A stretch of 64,000 nucleotides of DNA. Origin: Leptonema illini DSM 21528. Lineage in GTDB: Bacteria > Spirochaetota > Leptospiria > Leptospirales > Leptonemataceae. Numbering within the stretch: the first letter of the stretch is position 1; each line of letters starts with the position of its first letter. The position numbers and the translations under genes were made by a program. The notes below the pieces were generated by a model. The model did no database searches. It was not told the DNA's origin and saw only the letters and a list, made by a program, of their open reading frames with translations. The DNA lies in NCBI RefSeq assembly GCF_000243335.1, contig NZ_JH597773.1:3342156-3406155 (forward strand). The letters run 5' to 3'. Positions 50,330 to 58,920 of this stretch are shown one piece after another.

Positions 50330-50959
50330 TCACCGCAACATCTTAAACGCATGCATCCAGTCGTTCTGTTTGAATCCCGGAATACACCAGAGCATGCAGA
50401 GCGGCTCTATGGCACGAGCGGCGACGGCAGAGCCCATATCGTCAACGTCCCATCCGAACTGATCGAGAATGGCCGTCGTCGTCTGTTTGGCCGCATCGTC
50501 GTTTCCGCAGATGAACATCGTCGGTCGGCCGCCAGAAAAGCCGGGGTTAACCATCGCGCCGGCACCGACGCTGCTGAATACCTTTACGAAGCGTGATTTC
50601 GGGAACTGGCTCTGCAGGCGCTCCATCAGCGACTGATTCAAATCAGTAAAGAAACGCAGCACGCCGTCTTCCGGTGGCTGATCGGCGATGGGATTCGTTG
50701 CGTCCAGAACGGGCTTGCCTTCTAATCCGGAGCCGGCAAGCTTCAGGACATCCATCGCAGCGCTACCCTTTACCGCGAGAACGACAATATCGCCGAAGGC
50801 AGCCGCTCCGGCAAAATCGCTGATCGCGCCGCCCTGGACGCTCCATTCCTTCAATTTATCGGGATTGCGCGTTCCCAGAATGACCTCGTGTCCGTGCTTC
50901 TTAAAGCCGGCCCCGAGTGTTTTCGCCACAATACCCGATCCGAGAATGCCTACTTTCAT
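50330..50959 (-). CDS. NADP-dependent F420 reductase/oxidoreductase-like protein
   Basis: 209 residues: Rossmann start MKVGILGSGIVAKTLGAGFKKHGHEVILGTRNPDK, with GTRNPDK binding NADP. Same family as F420H2:NADP reductases and 6-phosphogluconate-like proteins; whether F420 is used here is unknown. Its stop codon coincides with the IS target duplication, so the gene end is intact. ATG at 50959. Confidence 0.85.
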   Translation of the reverse strand: MKVGILGSGIVAKTLGAGFKKHGHEVILGTRNPDKLKEWSVQGGAISDFAGAAAFGDIVVLAVKGSAAMDVLKLAGSGLEGKPVLDATNPIADQPPEDGVLRFFTDLNQSLMERLQSQFPKSRFVKVFSSVGAGAMVNPGFSGGRPTMFICGNDDAAKQTTTAILDQFGWDVDDMGSAVAARAIEPLCMLWCIPGFKQNDWMHAFKMLR

Positions 50960-51005
50960 GAGAATGCCTCCGTTAACGGAAAGTAGGCATCTGCACCGCT
51001 ACTCG

Positions 51006-51848
51006 TCAATGATTTATCTTCTGAAACGGATCCTCAATCGTCGTGGTGCCTCGATCCTTCGTTCGCCGGTACTCGTCGTACTTCTTTGATTTCGTTTTGA
51101 ACAGGGTATCGGTGTACGAGAATAGAGACGAGTAGTTGCCATAGAACTTGGAATGATGAAAATCATGATAGGCCGGCCCGTCATAAAGGGGGATCATATG
51201 TGTCGGCGTCCAGGGAACAGAGATGCCCGAATGCTGCGAGGCCGCCTCCCACTGACGGACGACGACCCAGATCCAGATCGTTATGACATGCGCCCCGAAC
51301 AGGATAGGCCCGACAAAGACAAGCGTCGAGATGATCAGGAACTCGACGACATGCATATAGTTACCCGTGATCGCGATCGGCGTCGTCACCTGATGATGAA
51401 TGGAATGAACCGCCTTATATAGAAAAGGAATCTCATGCAGCCACCGATGCGCCCAGTAAAACAGGAAGTCGTCGATAATCGCAAAGGCGACCACCTGCGC
51501 GACGATGACATACCATGCAGGCAGAGGCCCATCATGGATGCCCGTTAACCGCAAGAGAGGCCAGGAGAGCACGCTTAGAAGAAAGGCCACGGCAAAGTTC
51601 CGGCCAAGGTGAATGAGTGAGCCGCGAATCAGGCGGCCATAATGGGGCTCCCTGCTCTGAATACGATACGGACGCACCCACTGTGGATTCCAGTACGCGA
51701 GCAGTGTAAGCGGAACACTCATCGCCAGAAAACTGAAAAGAGCGATCAGATTCGTTCCGATAATAACTTTTAAGAAGAGCGGCTCTTCATACATCGCAAG
51801 CAATTCGTTGAACACAGTTCCTCCGCCTGTCGGCCCTTTTTTTTCCAT
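51006..51848 (-). CDS. sterol desaturase/fatty acid hydroxylase family membrane enzyme
   Basis: 280 residues with about six hydrophobic segments and the family's three His boxes: HRWLH (HxxxH), HSIHH (HxxHH) and HDFHH (HxxHH), binding a di-iron centre. Likely oxidises a lipid substrate in the membrane. ATG 51848 (MEKKGPTGGG) used; the ORF opens at 51917. Divergent from the FAD oxidoreductase gene. Confidence 0.9.
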   Translation of the reverse strand: MEKKGPTGGGTVFNELLAMYEEPLFLKVIIGTNLIALFSFLAMSVPLTLLAYWNPQWVRPYRIQSREPHYGRLIRGSLIHLGRNFAVAFLLSVLSWPLLRLTGIHDGPLPAWYVIVAQVVAFAIIDDFLFYWAHRWLHEIPFLYKAVHSIHHQVTTPIAITGNYMHVVEFLIISTLVFVGPILFGAHVITIWIWVVVRQWEAASQHSGISVPWTPTHMIPLYDGPAYHDFHHSKFYGNYSSLFSYTDTLFKTKSKKYDEYRRTKDRGTTTIEDPFQKINH

Positions 51849-51989
51849 TCTGATCTCACCGGCCTTCGCGGGCAAGCCGCCTCCTCTGGATCGCACTTTT
51901 TTTTCTCGTCGTGTCACAAACCTCCGCCTTTATTCGTCTGCCTTCTGTCGGTCCCGAAAGGCAAGTCATCGGGCACGACAGGAGGATCT

Positions 51990-53129
51990 ATGAAACGCAT
52001 CGTCATCGCCGGCGGAGGATATGCCGGCATTCTGGCCGCCAATCGTCTTGCGGCCCAATCAAAGAAAGAAGGCTATTCGATTACTCTGATCAACGCCTCT
52101 GAAACCTTTGTGGAGCGCATTCGCGACCACCAGGCCGGCGCCGGTCAACCGCTTCCGCGCATGAGCGTGCGCGAACTGCTCAGGGCTCCCGTAGCCTTCT
52201 TGCACGATCGCATCGAGAGCATCGACGCCGTCGGTAAGACGGTGGGGACGCAGAGCGGATTCGTACCCTATGATGCGCTCATTTACGCACCCGGCAGCGA
52301 AGGCCGGCCGAGCTTTGCCGCCGAAAACAGCTACTGCATCGGAGCACCCGGCGAGGCGGATCGCCTTCGTCGAGCCCTGCCATCCGCAAAAGGAAGCGTC
52401 GTCGTTCTCGGAGCAGGGTTAACAGGCATTGAAACCTCGACGGAGCTCGCCGAGGCCCGGCCCGATCTATCGATCACAGTCGTGCATACAGGGAACCTTG
52501 ATCGCGAGTACTCGCAAAAAGGGGCGAATCACCTGCGTAAGGTCTTCCGGCGTCTTCAAATCCGACTGCTCGAAGATACGCGTATCCAGGCCATTCGCCC
52601 ATCGTCCGTTCTGCTTGCCGATGGTCGAACGCTACCCTCCGATATGACGATTCAAAGCGGAGGCCTTTTCGGCTCGCCTCTTGCAAGGATCTCAGGCCTT
52701 CCGGTCAACGATCGGGATCAGCTTCTCGTCGATGAAACCCTGATGGTGCCAGATTATGACGGACTTTTCGGCGCCGGCGATGCCATTGCGTTACCCGAAG
52801 GCTACGGCTTCATGCGTATGGGATGCGTAACGGCCATGCCGCTTGGCGCCCATGCGGCCGGTTCGGTATCACAGTATCTCGCAGGCGCAAAAAGACGAGC
52901 CTTTCGCTTCGGATTTCCCGGCAGATCGATCAGCCTCGGACGCAATGACGGCCTGATCCAGTTCACAGATTCGTTTGACGGCCCCGTAGAACGCGCCATA
53001 ACCGGACGATCGGCGGCATTCATTAAAGAACAGGTCTGCCGTTATACCGTGCGCATGCTTCGTCTCGAAAGAACAACAGGATGGAAGGTTTTCAGATGGC
53101 CGCAGGGACAATTACAGACAGCGAACTGA
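51990..53129 (+). CDS. FAD-dependent NAD(P)H oxidoreductase
   Basis: 379 residues: FAD-binding IVIAGGGYAGILAANRLA, second dinucleotide motif VVVLGAGLTGIETSTELAE and GLFGAGDAIALPEG. It resembles type-2 NADH dehydrogenases and related oxidoreductases but lacks a membrane helix. AGGAGG 5 nt before the ATG. Its 3' end overlaps the sigma-factor gene by 34 bp, so the two are coupled. Confidence 0.9.
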   Translation: MKRIVIAGGGYAGILAANRLAAQSKKEGYSITLINASETFVERIRDHQAGAGQPLPRMSVRELLRAPVAFLHDRIESIDAVGKTVGTQSGFVPYDALIYAPGSEGRPSFAAENSYCIGAPGEADRLRRALPSAKGSVVVLGAGLTGIETSTELAEARPDLSITVVHTGNLDREYSQKGANHLRKVFRRLQIRLLEDTRIQAIRPSSVLLADGRTLPSDMTIQSGGLFGSPLARISGLPVNDRDQLLVDETLMVPDYDGLFGAGDAIALPEGYGFMRMGCVTAMPLGAHAAGSVSQYLAGAKRRAFRFGFPGRSISLGRNDGLIQFTDSFDGPVERAITGRSAAFIKEQVCRYTVRMLRLERTTGWKVFRWPQGQLQTAN

Positions 53130-54112
53130 CCATCTTTCTCGAACATCGTCGCCTGCTCTTCTCCGTCGCTTATCGGATGATGGGCAGCGCGACCGATGCC
53201 GAAGACATCGTGCAGGAAAGTTATCTGCGATGGAGGAAGGCCTCGTCCAATCAAAAGATTCGCGATGCGAAGTCGCTACTCGTTTCGATTACGACCCGAC
53301 TCTGCATCGACGAATGGAAGAAGGCTCGCCGCAAACGCGAGGTTTATATCGGTCCTTTTCTTCCCGAGCCCGTTCCGACGGCGATGCTACATAGTGAGCT
53401 GCACGATGATCGCATCGATCATGCCTTCTTGCTTCTGCTCGAGCAGTTGAAGCCGGTGGAGCGAGCGATCTTTGTATTAAAAGAGGCCTTCGACTATTCG
53501 TATGCAGAAATCGCCGGCATCGTTCAAAAATCCGAGGCGGCATGCCGGCAGATATTCAGCAGGGCGCGGCGTTCCATTGACGTGAACAAGGCGCCCGTTT
53601 CGATTACGCGCACACAGGAGTTGCTTCTTCAGCGGTATCTGACGGCGTTAAGCACCGCCGACGCGAAGCTGCTGCTCTCTGTGATCGCCGAAGACGCACA
53701 GATCCATTCCGACGGCGGCGGCGTGGCCGGAGCGGCCCGGCGCGTCGTTCACGGACGCATTCCGGTGGCGGCGCTTCTGCTCGGCGTCACGCGCAAGGGC
53801 GGATCGGGCGAGGTCTACACGGCAAGCGTCAATGGAATGCCGGCTATCGTCATCTACCGAGACGGCAAACCCGTCCTTGTGCAGTGTCTTGCTATGGATG
53901 CGCAGATACGGACGCTTTTCGGCATCCTCAATCCTGGAAAGTTAGCCGCCTTCAAAGATCGAGAACGACTTATACGCGAGGGCGTGCTGTCGCCGGTTCG
54001 ATTCACGATAGTGATGCAACTGCGCTGGCTCTGGAACCGGTGGATCGGCCGACACTTCACCGTTCCGATGCTGCGTCGTCTCGAAACGGAGACTTCATAT
54101 TCACGCTCATGA
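53096..54112 (+). CDS. ECF41-type sigma factor with SnoaL-like C-terminal domain
   Basis: 338 residues. Sigma region 2 (LLFSVAYRMMGSATDAEDIVQESYLRW), region 4 (VERAIFVLKEAFDYSYAEIAGIV ... ACRQIFSRARRSI), then a NTF2/SnoaL-type domain. ECF41 hallmarks are visible: the linker GPFLPEPVP and DGGG in IHSDGGGVAGAARR. In ECF41 the C-terminal domain controls activity in place of an anti-sigma factor. Its usual partner is a cotranscribed oxidoreductase, as here. The 3' end overlaps the converging thioesterase by 56 bp. Confidence 0.9.
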   Translation: MAAGTITDSELTIFLEHRRLLFSVAYRMMGSATDAEDIVQESYLRWRKASSNQKIRDAKSLLVSITTRLCIDEWKKARRKREVYIGPFLPEPVPTAMLHSELHDDRIDHAFLLLLEQLKPVERAIFVLKEAFDYSYAEIAGIVQKSEAACRQIFSRARRSIDVNKAPVSITRTQELLLQRYLTALSTADAKLLLSVIAEDAQIHSDGGGVAGAARRVVHGRIPVAALLLGVTRKGGSGEVYTASVNGMPAIVIYRDGKPVLVQCLAMDAQIRTLFGILNPGKLAAFKDRERLIREGVLSPVRFTIVMQLRWLWNRWIGRHFTVPMLRRLETETSYSRS

Positions 54113-54878
54113 TGCGCTCCAGCTGCTCATCCGAGAAGCGATAGGGGCGCATGCGCTTCAGATCCATGAAGAGTCCGTGCACAAGCGAGCGCAAGAGCAA
54201 TCGACGCGAAGACTTCGAAAAGAGATCGTGCCGGAACGCAAGGCGTCCTTTTTCGCCCCGCTCATAAACGGTGGCGATGACAAGCTCGTCTCGAAACGTC
54301 ATCGGCGCAAAATAGTCGATCTCGGCTCTGTACACGACGGGGCCGATCCCCTGCTCCTGTAGCGAATCGATATCAAGGCCGGTCGCATAGCCCGATCGAA
54401 TCCGGGCATCGTCAAGATAATACTGGATCGTATGCAATCCGACTCTTGCCTCGGGCGTCATATGAGGCCAGGCGACGTCGACAGAGTGATAGACCGCATG
54501 CGGATAATCCTCAAGGCGATAATAGATCTGCGGCGCCTCGGCGTCTCGCAGATAGAATCGGCCCTGTGTGACCAGAGCTGAATCTGATGCGCGCAGGATC
54601 TCCTGTGAGATAAAGCGTCCTCGCTCATCGGTTAACAGCTCTGTCGTTACGATCGCCTCATCGGGATATTTCAGTTCTTTACGAAATTCAAGCTCGCACC
54701 GAGCTATTTCGAAGTCGCCGGGAAGCCGTTCATCGGTCTGTTTCAGAAGCTCAAACGCTTCTATTCGGGCCTCTTCGAAATAGCTCTGGTATGTGCCATT
54801 GTTTACATGTCCGTTCACGTCCAGGTCGGATCGCCGAACGCGAAGCGTCGTCTGGGTCTTTGTGCTGAGGGCAGTCAT
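54057..54878 (-). CDS. double-hotdog acyl-CoA/acyl-ACP thioesterase-like protein
   Basis: 273 residues with two hotdog domains: first RVRRSDLDVNGHVNNGTYQSYFEEARIEAF, second VGLHTIQYYLDDARIRSGYA and IDYFAPMTFRDELVIATVYERG. Hydrolyses acyl thioesters. ATG 54878 with GGAGG 5 nt upstream. Divergent from the TetR gene; two palindromic operators lie in the 175-bp gap and probably control both. Confidence 0.85.
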   Translation of the reverse strand: MTALSTKTQTTLRVRRSDLDVNGHVNNGTYQSYFEEARIEAFELLKQTDERLPGDFEIARCELEFRKELKYPDEAIVTTELLTDERGRFISQEILRASDSALVTQGRFYLRDAEAPQIYYRLEDYPHAVYHSVDVAWPHMTPEARVGLHTIQYYLDDARIRSGYATGLDIDSLQEQGIGPVVYRAEIDYFAPMTFRDELVIATVYERGEKGRLAFRHDLFSKSSRRLLLRSLVHGLFMDLKRMRPYRFSDEQLERIMSVNMKSPFRDDAASER

Positions 54879-54926
54879 TACATCCTCCATGCCGGTTTTT
54901 CGGATCCCGAGATCAAGGCCAGGGCT

Positions 54927-54964
54927 CCAGTATCAGGTAGACAGATCGGTCTACCTGATACTGG
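54927..54964. promoter_or_regulatory. TetR operator 1 (perfect 16-bp arms)
   Basis: Perfect inverted repeat with 6-nt centre AGATCG; core GGTAGACAGATCGGTCTACC at 54936-54955. Shares the half-site GGTAGAC/GTCTACC with operator 2. Confidence 0.85.
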
Positions 54965-54972
54965 TAATATAG

Positions 54973-55002
54973 TTTCTGGTAGACAATTCTGTCTACCAGA
55001 AA
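54973..55002. promoter_or_regulatory. TetR operator 2
   Basis: Perfect 13-bp arms around ATTC; core GGTAGACAATTCTGTCTACC at 54978-54997, 42 bp (about four helical turns) from operator 1. A TAATAT box lies between the two. Confidence 0.85.
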
Positions 55003-55053
55003 AACCTGAAATGCAAAGCTATCCGGCCCGAACAGGCCTCTTTCGAAGAGAAT

Positions 55054-55647
55054 ATGAGCGGCATCGAAATAGAAGAACCGGCCAGGGATCGCATATTAAG
55101 AGCGGCCAGTCGTCTGTTTTATGAGCAGGGGTATCCGAACACGGGCATCAACGAGATCCTCAGCGAAGCCGGCGCCTTCAAGAAAAGCCTCTATATTCAC
55201 TTCCCGTCTAAAACAGAGCTCGGGAAGGCATACGTGCAAGAGCAGGAGGCCTTTATTCTCGGGACGATCGAGCGCATCATCAAGCGTCACGATCGCTACG
55301 CCGAATTTATCGCTTCGTGGATGCGTGTGGTCCGACGTGGAATCAAGACCTCGTACAGATACGGATGCCCGCTTGCGAACCTGAGCAATCAGACGCACGA
55401 CGAGCCCGAGCTCGCATTCACGGTAAGGCAGGCGCTTGATCGCTGGACGACGCTCTTTCGCACCGAGCTGCTTCGCATGAGCTGGCCTCATCCGGTTAAC
55501 GAAGATCTGACGGCGGACTTTGCCGAGCGGATACTCTTCTACTACCAGGGAGCCATGCAGCTGTATGGCATGTCGGGCGATATCAAATACATCAAACGCC
55601 TTGAGCATGAGCTGCTGCGTATAGCGGAGGATGTCAGGGGATCATAG
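55054..55647 (+). CDS. TetR-family regulator controlling divergent thioesterase (inferred)
   Basis: 197 residues: helix-turn-helix ILRAASRLFYEQGYPNTGINEILSEAGAFKKSLYIHFPSKTELG, C-terminal helical domain with CPLANLSNQTHDE, as in TetR_C-type regulators of the YxaF/LmrA-like group. Two perfect palindromes upstream. Its 3' end overlaps the converging GNAT gene by 14 bp. Confidence 0.88.
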   Translation: MSGIEIEEPARDRILRAASRLFYEQGYPNTGINEILSEAGAFKKSLYIHFPSKTELGKAYVQEQEAFILGTIERIIKRHDRYAEFIASWMRVVRRGIKTSYRYGCPLANLSNQTHDEPELAFTVRQALDRWTTLFRTELLRMSWPHPVNEDLTADFAERILFYYQGAMQLYGMSGDIKYIKRLEHELLRIAEDVRGS

Positions 55648-56155
55648 TCATTGGCACATTCGCCTGCTGAAGATCTCTCGTCAAAACCACCATGTCCCGA
55701 CAGAGCAGGCCGTTCTCAACGATGGGCTCTGCGTAGTTGTCTGTAAAGAAGTCCTTTATGATATGATCCATTCGAAAGCCCAATTTCTGATAGAGACTCA
55801 GCTGGGTAAGGCTGGAGTTACCCGTCCCTATAACAATAGACCGGCTTCCGTTTTTCTGCGCCCATTCGATGGCGAATCGAATCAATAACGAGCCGATGCC
55901 CTTTCCCTGCTGTTCGGGCAGAACGGCGACATTCTTGATCTCGACGACATCGGATGCCGTAAAGGAAAGCACGATTGCCGCAATGACTCGATCTTCATGC
56001 ATGCCGACAAAAGTGTGCCCTTCTCTGATGTACCGTTCGATCATCGCGCGCGAGGGATCGGCAAGCAGAAACAGGTCGAAAAGCGAGGGGTCGGAGTATT
56101 CTTTCGTTTCGATGATTTTCATGCTGTTACATGCAACCGAACCATCAGGCGTCAT
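55634..56155 (-). CDS. GNAT-family N-acetyltransferase
   Basis: 173 residues: acetyl-CoA-binding motif VAVLPEQQGKGIGSLLIRFAIEWA, C-terminal LSLYQKLGFRMDHIIKDFF. Substrate unknown. ATG 56155 has GAGG 7 nt upstream and overlaps the cyclase-like gene by 11 nt; a later ATG at 56122 is also possible. Confidence 0.88.
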   Translation of the reverse strand: MTPDGSVACNSMKIIETKEYSDPSLFDLFLLADPSRAMIERYIREGHTFVGMHEDRVIAAIVLSFTASDVVEIKNVAVLPEQQGKGIGSLLIRFAIEWAQKNGSRSIVIGTGNSSLTQLSLYQKLGFRMDHIIKDFFTDNYAEPIVENGLLCRDMVVLTRDLQQANVPMTMIP

Positions 56156-57011
56156 GTAAAACCTCTTCTGCTCTTTTCGTGATACAGGCGCTCAAGAAAT
56201 CGCTGCGAACCGTCGTTATAAGATCGGGAATACGTCGTTCGATGCGCCAGGTGCCGTCGCTCTGCCGTTTGCTTTTCAGAAGATCGAGGGCCCTGTTCAT
56301 CGACGAATCACTGCGTCCCTCGCGGCGCAGCAGCCAGAGGATCTCAAGAAAATCGGAGTGGTACATATTTGGAAAGGTTAACTGGTCCGCGCCTCCGGCG
56401 AGAAGCCTTGCAGGATCACTCGAACTGTAACAGACCTCATGCAGCAGAATGAAATCGATACATCGCTGTATAAGTTGCTTGACGTTTTTCTTACGTCGAC
56501 GCTCTGCAAGAAACGAAAGCCCCTTTAAGAGCTTTGTTACGCCCCAGTAGCACGTATGCGCTCCGTAGCAGCTTTTATTGCGAAAATACGGAAAAGCGGA
56601 CGGCGTCTTGAAATCGCCGTCGTCAAAGCGCTGGTACTGCGCGAAGAAAGCAATGACGCGATCGTCATAATCCGACTCAAGGCCGAAATAGCCATGCAGA
56701 TACAGCATATTGCCGTTGAGACAGGGGATGGGAAAATGCGACTTCCCGATCGAATACACGCCGCTTTCGCGATCAAAGAAATGGTCGGTGATCGCCTGAA
56801 GAGGCCGGCGCAACTCGGGCAGAGCGGGATCGCACTCGATGTCGGCAAGCAAGATCAGCGTCCAGAGCGTCGATTTATAGTTCGGAGCATAATGCTTGAG
56901 CTCAGGATAATACCTGTCTCCAGGACTGAGCTGGTTCCAGCATCCGTCCTCGTCTTGAAGCGAGAGGATTCGCTCTACAAGTTCAGATCGACGATCGCTC
57001 AGCGCAGACAC
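56145..57011 (-). CDS. terpenoid-cyclase/prenyltransferase-like alpha-toroid protein
   Basis: About 288 residues made of helical pairs with QW-like repeats (LQDEDGCWNQLSPG, RQSDGTWRIERR) as in squalene/hopene cyclase and protein prenyltransferase toroids. Only about half the usual cyclase length, and no DxDD motif is seen, so activity is open. Start GTG 57011 chosen because AGGAG lies 6 nt upstream; a TTG at 57056 is also in frame. Between the CocE-type hydrolase and GNAT genes. Confidence 0.7.
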   Translation of the reverse strand: MSALSDRRSELVERILSLQDEDGCWNQLSPGDRYYPELKHYAPNYKSTLWTLILLADIECDPALPELRRPLQAITDHFFDRESGVYSIGKSHFPIPCLNGNMLYLHGYFGLESDYDDRVIAFFAQYQRFDDGDFKTPSAFPYFRNKSCYGAHTCYWGVTKLLKGLSFLAERRRKKNVKQLIQRCIDFILLHEVCYSSSDPARLLAGGADQLTFPNMYHSDFLEILWLLRREGRSDSSMNRALDLLKSKRQSDGTWRIERRIPDLITTVRSDFLSACITKRAEEVLHDA

Positions 57012-57061
57012 GACGGGCTCCTGAATGACAGGATAACGCCCGCCCGCCTGTTGCAAGGATT

Positions 57062-58816
57062 TTATTCCGTTCTGCCTGCTCCTGCCGAAGGGATAACAGG
57101 AATCAGCAGATGCGAATCGAACGGCCCTCCTGTGTGAATGATCGTGCGTCCCCTCCTGCCGGGAACCCTGCGCTGAAAGGGAGGCGCTGGAATAATCTCG
57201 CGCCCCGCAATGAGTAGCAACAAACCCTCTCCTTTCTTGAAGAACGTGGCGCTCGGGAGCATGGCGATCTCGACCGGCACGATCTCGTCAGGGCGAAGCG
57301 GTTGATGCGAAGTGCCGCTGAGGACGGGATGAAACGGCGTCGACTGATTCAGATCAAGCTCGCGGCGACTCAGTCGCAGACATCCGCGGCTGACGCCGTC
57401 ATGAATCAATCCCACCGATCCGTTGAAATAAACGATGCGACCGCGCGCATCGATCTTATGAAGAACGACGAAAAGATCGCCGTCGTCGGTCCCTCTCGAT
57501 TCCACAAAGAGCTTTAGAGCGAAGTATCCGCTGAGCTCCGTATCGACGTCAAATGTGTGACGAAGGCGTAGCGTCTCATTCCGGGAATCAAAGCCGATCT
57601 CCTGTCGGGTCGTCGGCGCCGTCGGAGTTAAAGCACTATTTTCGAAGTAAAGGGGCCTGTACTGCGTGCGCGCCAGAGGCCATTCGTTTTCGAATCGTCT
57701 CTCGTGAATGGTCTCGCGATTTGAGCGCACCTCAAGAGTTACCCTCGGTCTGCTCTCGAATCGATCCTTTTTGCCTTTCAAGAAACAGTCCATAAAATCC
57801 AGCGTCAGCTGCTTCACCTCGTCGGAGTAATAGGCGACCCACTTTCCCGTTCGGTGTGTGTATAACCATTTCTGCTTCGACCGGGCCCGCTCAAAGGCTC
57901 GCAGAGTGCCCATCGTATGCAGGCTGTGATCCGAAAAAGAGGCGCCGACGAGCATGGGCAGCTCGATGCTTTCCAGATCGGGAATCTTTGCCTTCCAGTT
58001 CTCATCAAGGAAGGGATGCATTTCGGTCCATGATAGCGGAAGGCCGCCCTCCGTTTCGATGATGGCTTGCTCACCGCCGCGAATCGTTTCGCTCATCTCA
58101 GTCTGCCACCAGAAAACGGGGAATCCGACCTCCTGAATGCCGCCGTTCATGAGCAGATCGCGATAGGGATCGCTGATGCCCTCCCACGGAGCGATACACT
58201 TCAGAGCCGCCGGCGGAGTCGACGCCGTTTTCGAGGCCACATAGTATTGCGAGATGGCGAGAAAGCTCACTCCGCTTAACCCCACGTTGCCGTCACACCA
58301 GGATTGAGCGGCGACCCACTCGATAGCCTCGCCGTAACAGCGACTCTGATGCTTTGAGAAGACGCTCGGCGGCCCTTCGCTCGATGCATAACCGGGCAGA
58401 TTCAGATTGACGACGGCGTAGGCATGTCGCACCCAGAAGTCCGGATCGGGCGCCTCCCATCCGGTTAACGTTGAGAAGACGGGACGTCCGCCGCATTGAC
58501 GGATCATCCGGTACTGCTTCGGTGGTCCTGAGAGCGGCGTCTTTTTCAAGGCAGGAATCAGGCTGTTATCGTAGGGATGGGCACACATCACGACGGGCAC
58601 CCTTTCGCCGCGCGCAGCGGCAGCTTTCGAACGAAACACATTTGCCGTGAGAAAGAAGCCCTCGCTCATCGGTATGCGTACATCATACTCGCAGAGGATA
58701 TCGGCATCGGGCTCGGTCAGCACAGCGGCCGGACGAAAGAGCTGTCCTCTTTGCAGGGCCCCTGCAAGGATCGGCAGTAAAGAACGCATCAGAATGCGGA
58801 ACTCATTGAACTTCAT
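57062..58816 (-). CDS. CocE/NonD-family alpha/beta hydrolase
   Basis: 584 residues: X-Pro dipeptidyl-peptidase-like catalytic domain with nucleophile GLSGVSF at about 183 (CDGNVGLSGVSFLA), acid/His region SFSDHSLHTMG and LYTHRTGKWV, then a beta jelly-roll domain. Hydrolyses esters or peptides; the substrate is unknown. Leftward with the AraC regulator upstream, and 51 bp before the cyclase-like gene (GTG). Confidence 0.88.
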   Translation of the reverse strand: MKFNEFRILMRSLLPILAGALQRGQLFRPAAVLTEPDADILCEYDVRIPMSEGFFLTANVFRSKAAAARGERVPVVMCAHPYDNSLIPALKKTPLSGPPKQYRMIRQCGGRPVFSTLTGWEAPDPDFWVRHAYAVVNLNLPGYASSEGPPSVFSKHQSRCYGEAIEWVAAQSWCDGNVGLSGVSFLAISQYYVASKTASTPPAALKCIAPWEGISDPYRDLLMNGGIQEVGFPVFWWQTEMSETIRGGEQAIIETEGGLPLSWTEMHPFLDENWKAKIPDLESIELPMLVGASFSDHSLHTMGTLRAFERARSKQKWLYTHRTGKWVAYYSDEVKQLTLDFMDCFLKGKKDRFESRPRVTLEVRSNRETIHERRFENEWPLARTQYRPLYFENSALTPTAPTTRQEIGFDSRNETLRLRHTFDVDTELSGYFALKLFVESRGTDDGDLFVVLHKIDARGRIVYFNGSVGLIHDGVSRGCLRLSRRELDLNQSTPFHPVLSGTSHQPLRPDEIVPVEIAMLPSATFFKKGEGLLLLIAGREIIPAPPFQRRVPGRRGRTIIHTGGPFDSHLLIPVIPSAGAGRTE

Positions 58817-58920
58817 GCGTTCAGTATGCTCCGATTTTCAAACGACATCGACCGAATGGATACAGACGGACGAAAAAAACATACGGACGTGAGCCATCCG
58901 AATAGAAACGAACGGTTCGT

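Noticed and set aside
56122-56122. Start of GNAT at ATG 56122
   Set aside because: ATG 56155 has GAGG at good distance and overlaps the upstream stop, so it is preferred; 56122 is kept only as an alternative.
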